The notes under the pieces are model-generated. The model searched no databases and was not told where the DNA came from. It worked only from the letters and a program-made list of their open reading frames with translations. A program made the translations under genes and the position numbers. 6,499 nt of DNA from Burkholderiales bacterium (lineage in GTDB: Bacteria; Pseudomonadota; Gammaproteobacteria; Burkholderiales; Burkholderiaceae_C): NCBI GenBank assembly GCA_947448105.1, contig CANFNE010000144.1:1-6499 (forward strand), in the 5' to 3' direction. Below, piece after piece: positions 6,113 through 6,499 of this stretch; position 1 is the stretch's first letter; the number at the start of each line of letters is the position of its first letter.

Positions 6113-6499
6113 ATGACCAAGACCGTTGTTATTTTCCATTCCGGCTACGGCCACACCCAGCGCGTTGCCCAGTTTGTGGCCGACGGCGCGGATGCGCAAC
6201 TCGTCACCATTGACGCCGACGGCAACATCACCGACGCCGAGTGGGAAGCGCTGGACGCCGCTGACGCCATCATCATGGGCTCGCCCACCTACATGGGCAT
6301 GGCTTCGTGGCAGTTCAAGAAATTTGCCGACGCCACCAGCAAAAAGTGGTTCACCGGCGCCTGGAAAGACAAAGTGGCCGGCGGCTTTACCTGCTCGGCC
6401 AGCCCCAGCGGCGACAAGCTCTCGACGATCCAGTACTTCATCACCCTGGCCATGCAGCAAGGCATGATCTGGGTGGGCCAGCCCGCCATGAACGACGGC
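6113..6499 (+). CDS. Flavodoxin-fold protein, WrbA-like NAD(P)H:quinone oxidoreductase (3' end outside window)
   Basis: The first 129 residues are present and the frame is still open at the right edge. The N-terminal strand and FMN-phosphate loop read VVIFHSGYGHTQRVAQFVADG (trimmed here to the key part HSGYGHT, 9-15). The second flavin loop is IIMGSPTYMGMASWQFKKF (53-71), equivalent to the GTPT/GSPTY...S.Q.K.F segment of WrbA-type proteins, followed by KVAGGFTCSASPSG (87-100). Known relatives bind FMN and reduce quinones by two electrons with NAD(P)H, which avoids semiquinone radicals. The start is well supported: GGAG lies 7 bases before the ATG. The gene follows the pirin gene by 102 bp on the same strand, with possible terminators between, so it may be cotranscribed by read-through or have its own promoter. 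It could also be a plain flavodoxin-family protein, because the C-terminal part is not visible. Confidence 0.85.
   Translation, partial: MTKTVVIFHSGYGHTQRVAQFVADGADAQLVTIDADGNITDAEWEALDAADAIIMGSPTYMGMASWQFKKFADATSKKWFTGAWKDKVAGGFTCSASPSGDKLSTIQYFITLAMQQGMIWVGQPAMNDG

Overview
The window looks like chromosomal DNA of a betaproteobacterium, most likely Burkholderiales and near Comamonadaceae (Rhodoferax or Polaromonas type). I infer this from the high-GC coding bias, the tight run of housekeeping genes and the style of the proteins; no marker gene was compared. I see no mobile element, CRISPR array, rRNA or tRNA gene. Every intact gene belongs to a recognisable family.

Layout. The + strand starts with the 3' end of a gene I do not recognise (1-221), followed by a perfect 26-bp palindrome (243-268) that reads as a terminator in both directions. 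From about 5220 down to 361 five genes run head to tail on the minus strand, with gaps of only 36-65 bp. In transcription order they are a LysR-type regulator, a renalase-like FAD oxidoreductase, glutamyl-Q tRNA(Asp) synthetase (gluQ), tRNA (guanine-N7-)-methyltransferase (trmB) and an RluA-family pseudouridine synthase. Divergent from the regulator, across an 88-bp AT-rich control region, lie a pirin gene (5309-6010) and then a WrbA/flavodoxin-type gene that runs off the right edge (6113 onward).

Two themes stand out. The three distal minus-strand genes are all RNA-modification enzymes. The right-hand genes form a redox theme: a YhaJ-like regulator facing a pirin that keeps its metal-binding tetrad, then a flavodoxin-fold (probable quinone reductase) gene, with a renalase-like flavoprotein behind the regulator. 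This resembles the E. coli yhaJ-yhaK pair and suggests a quinone or aromatic-redox response locus. That functional link is inference. The window holds no clearly new system; the redox locus is the part most worth a second look.
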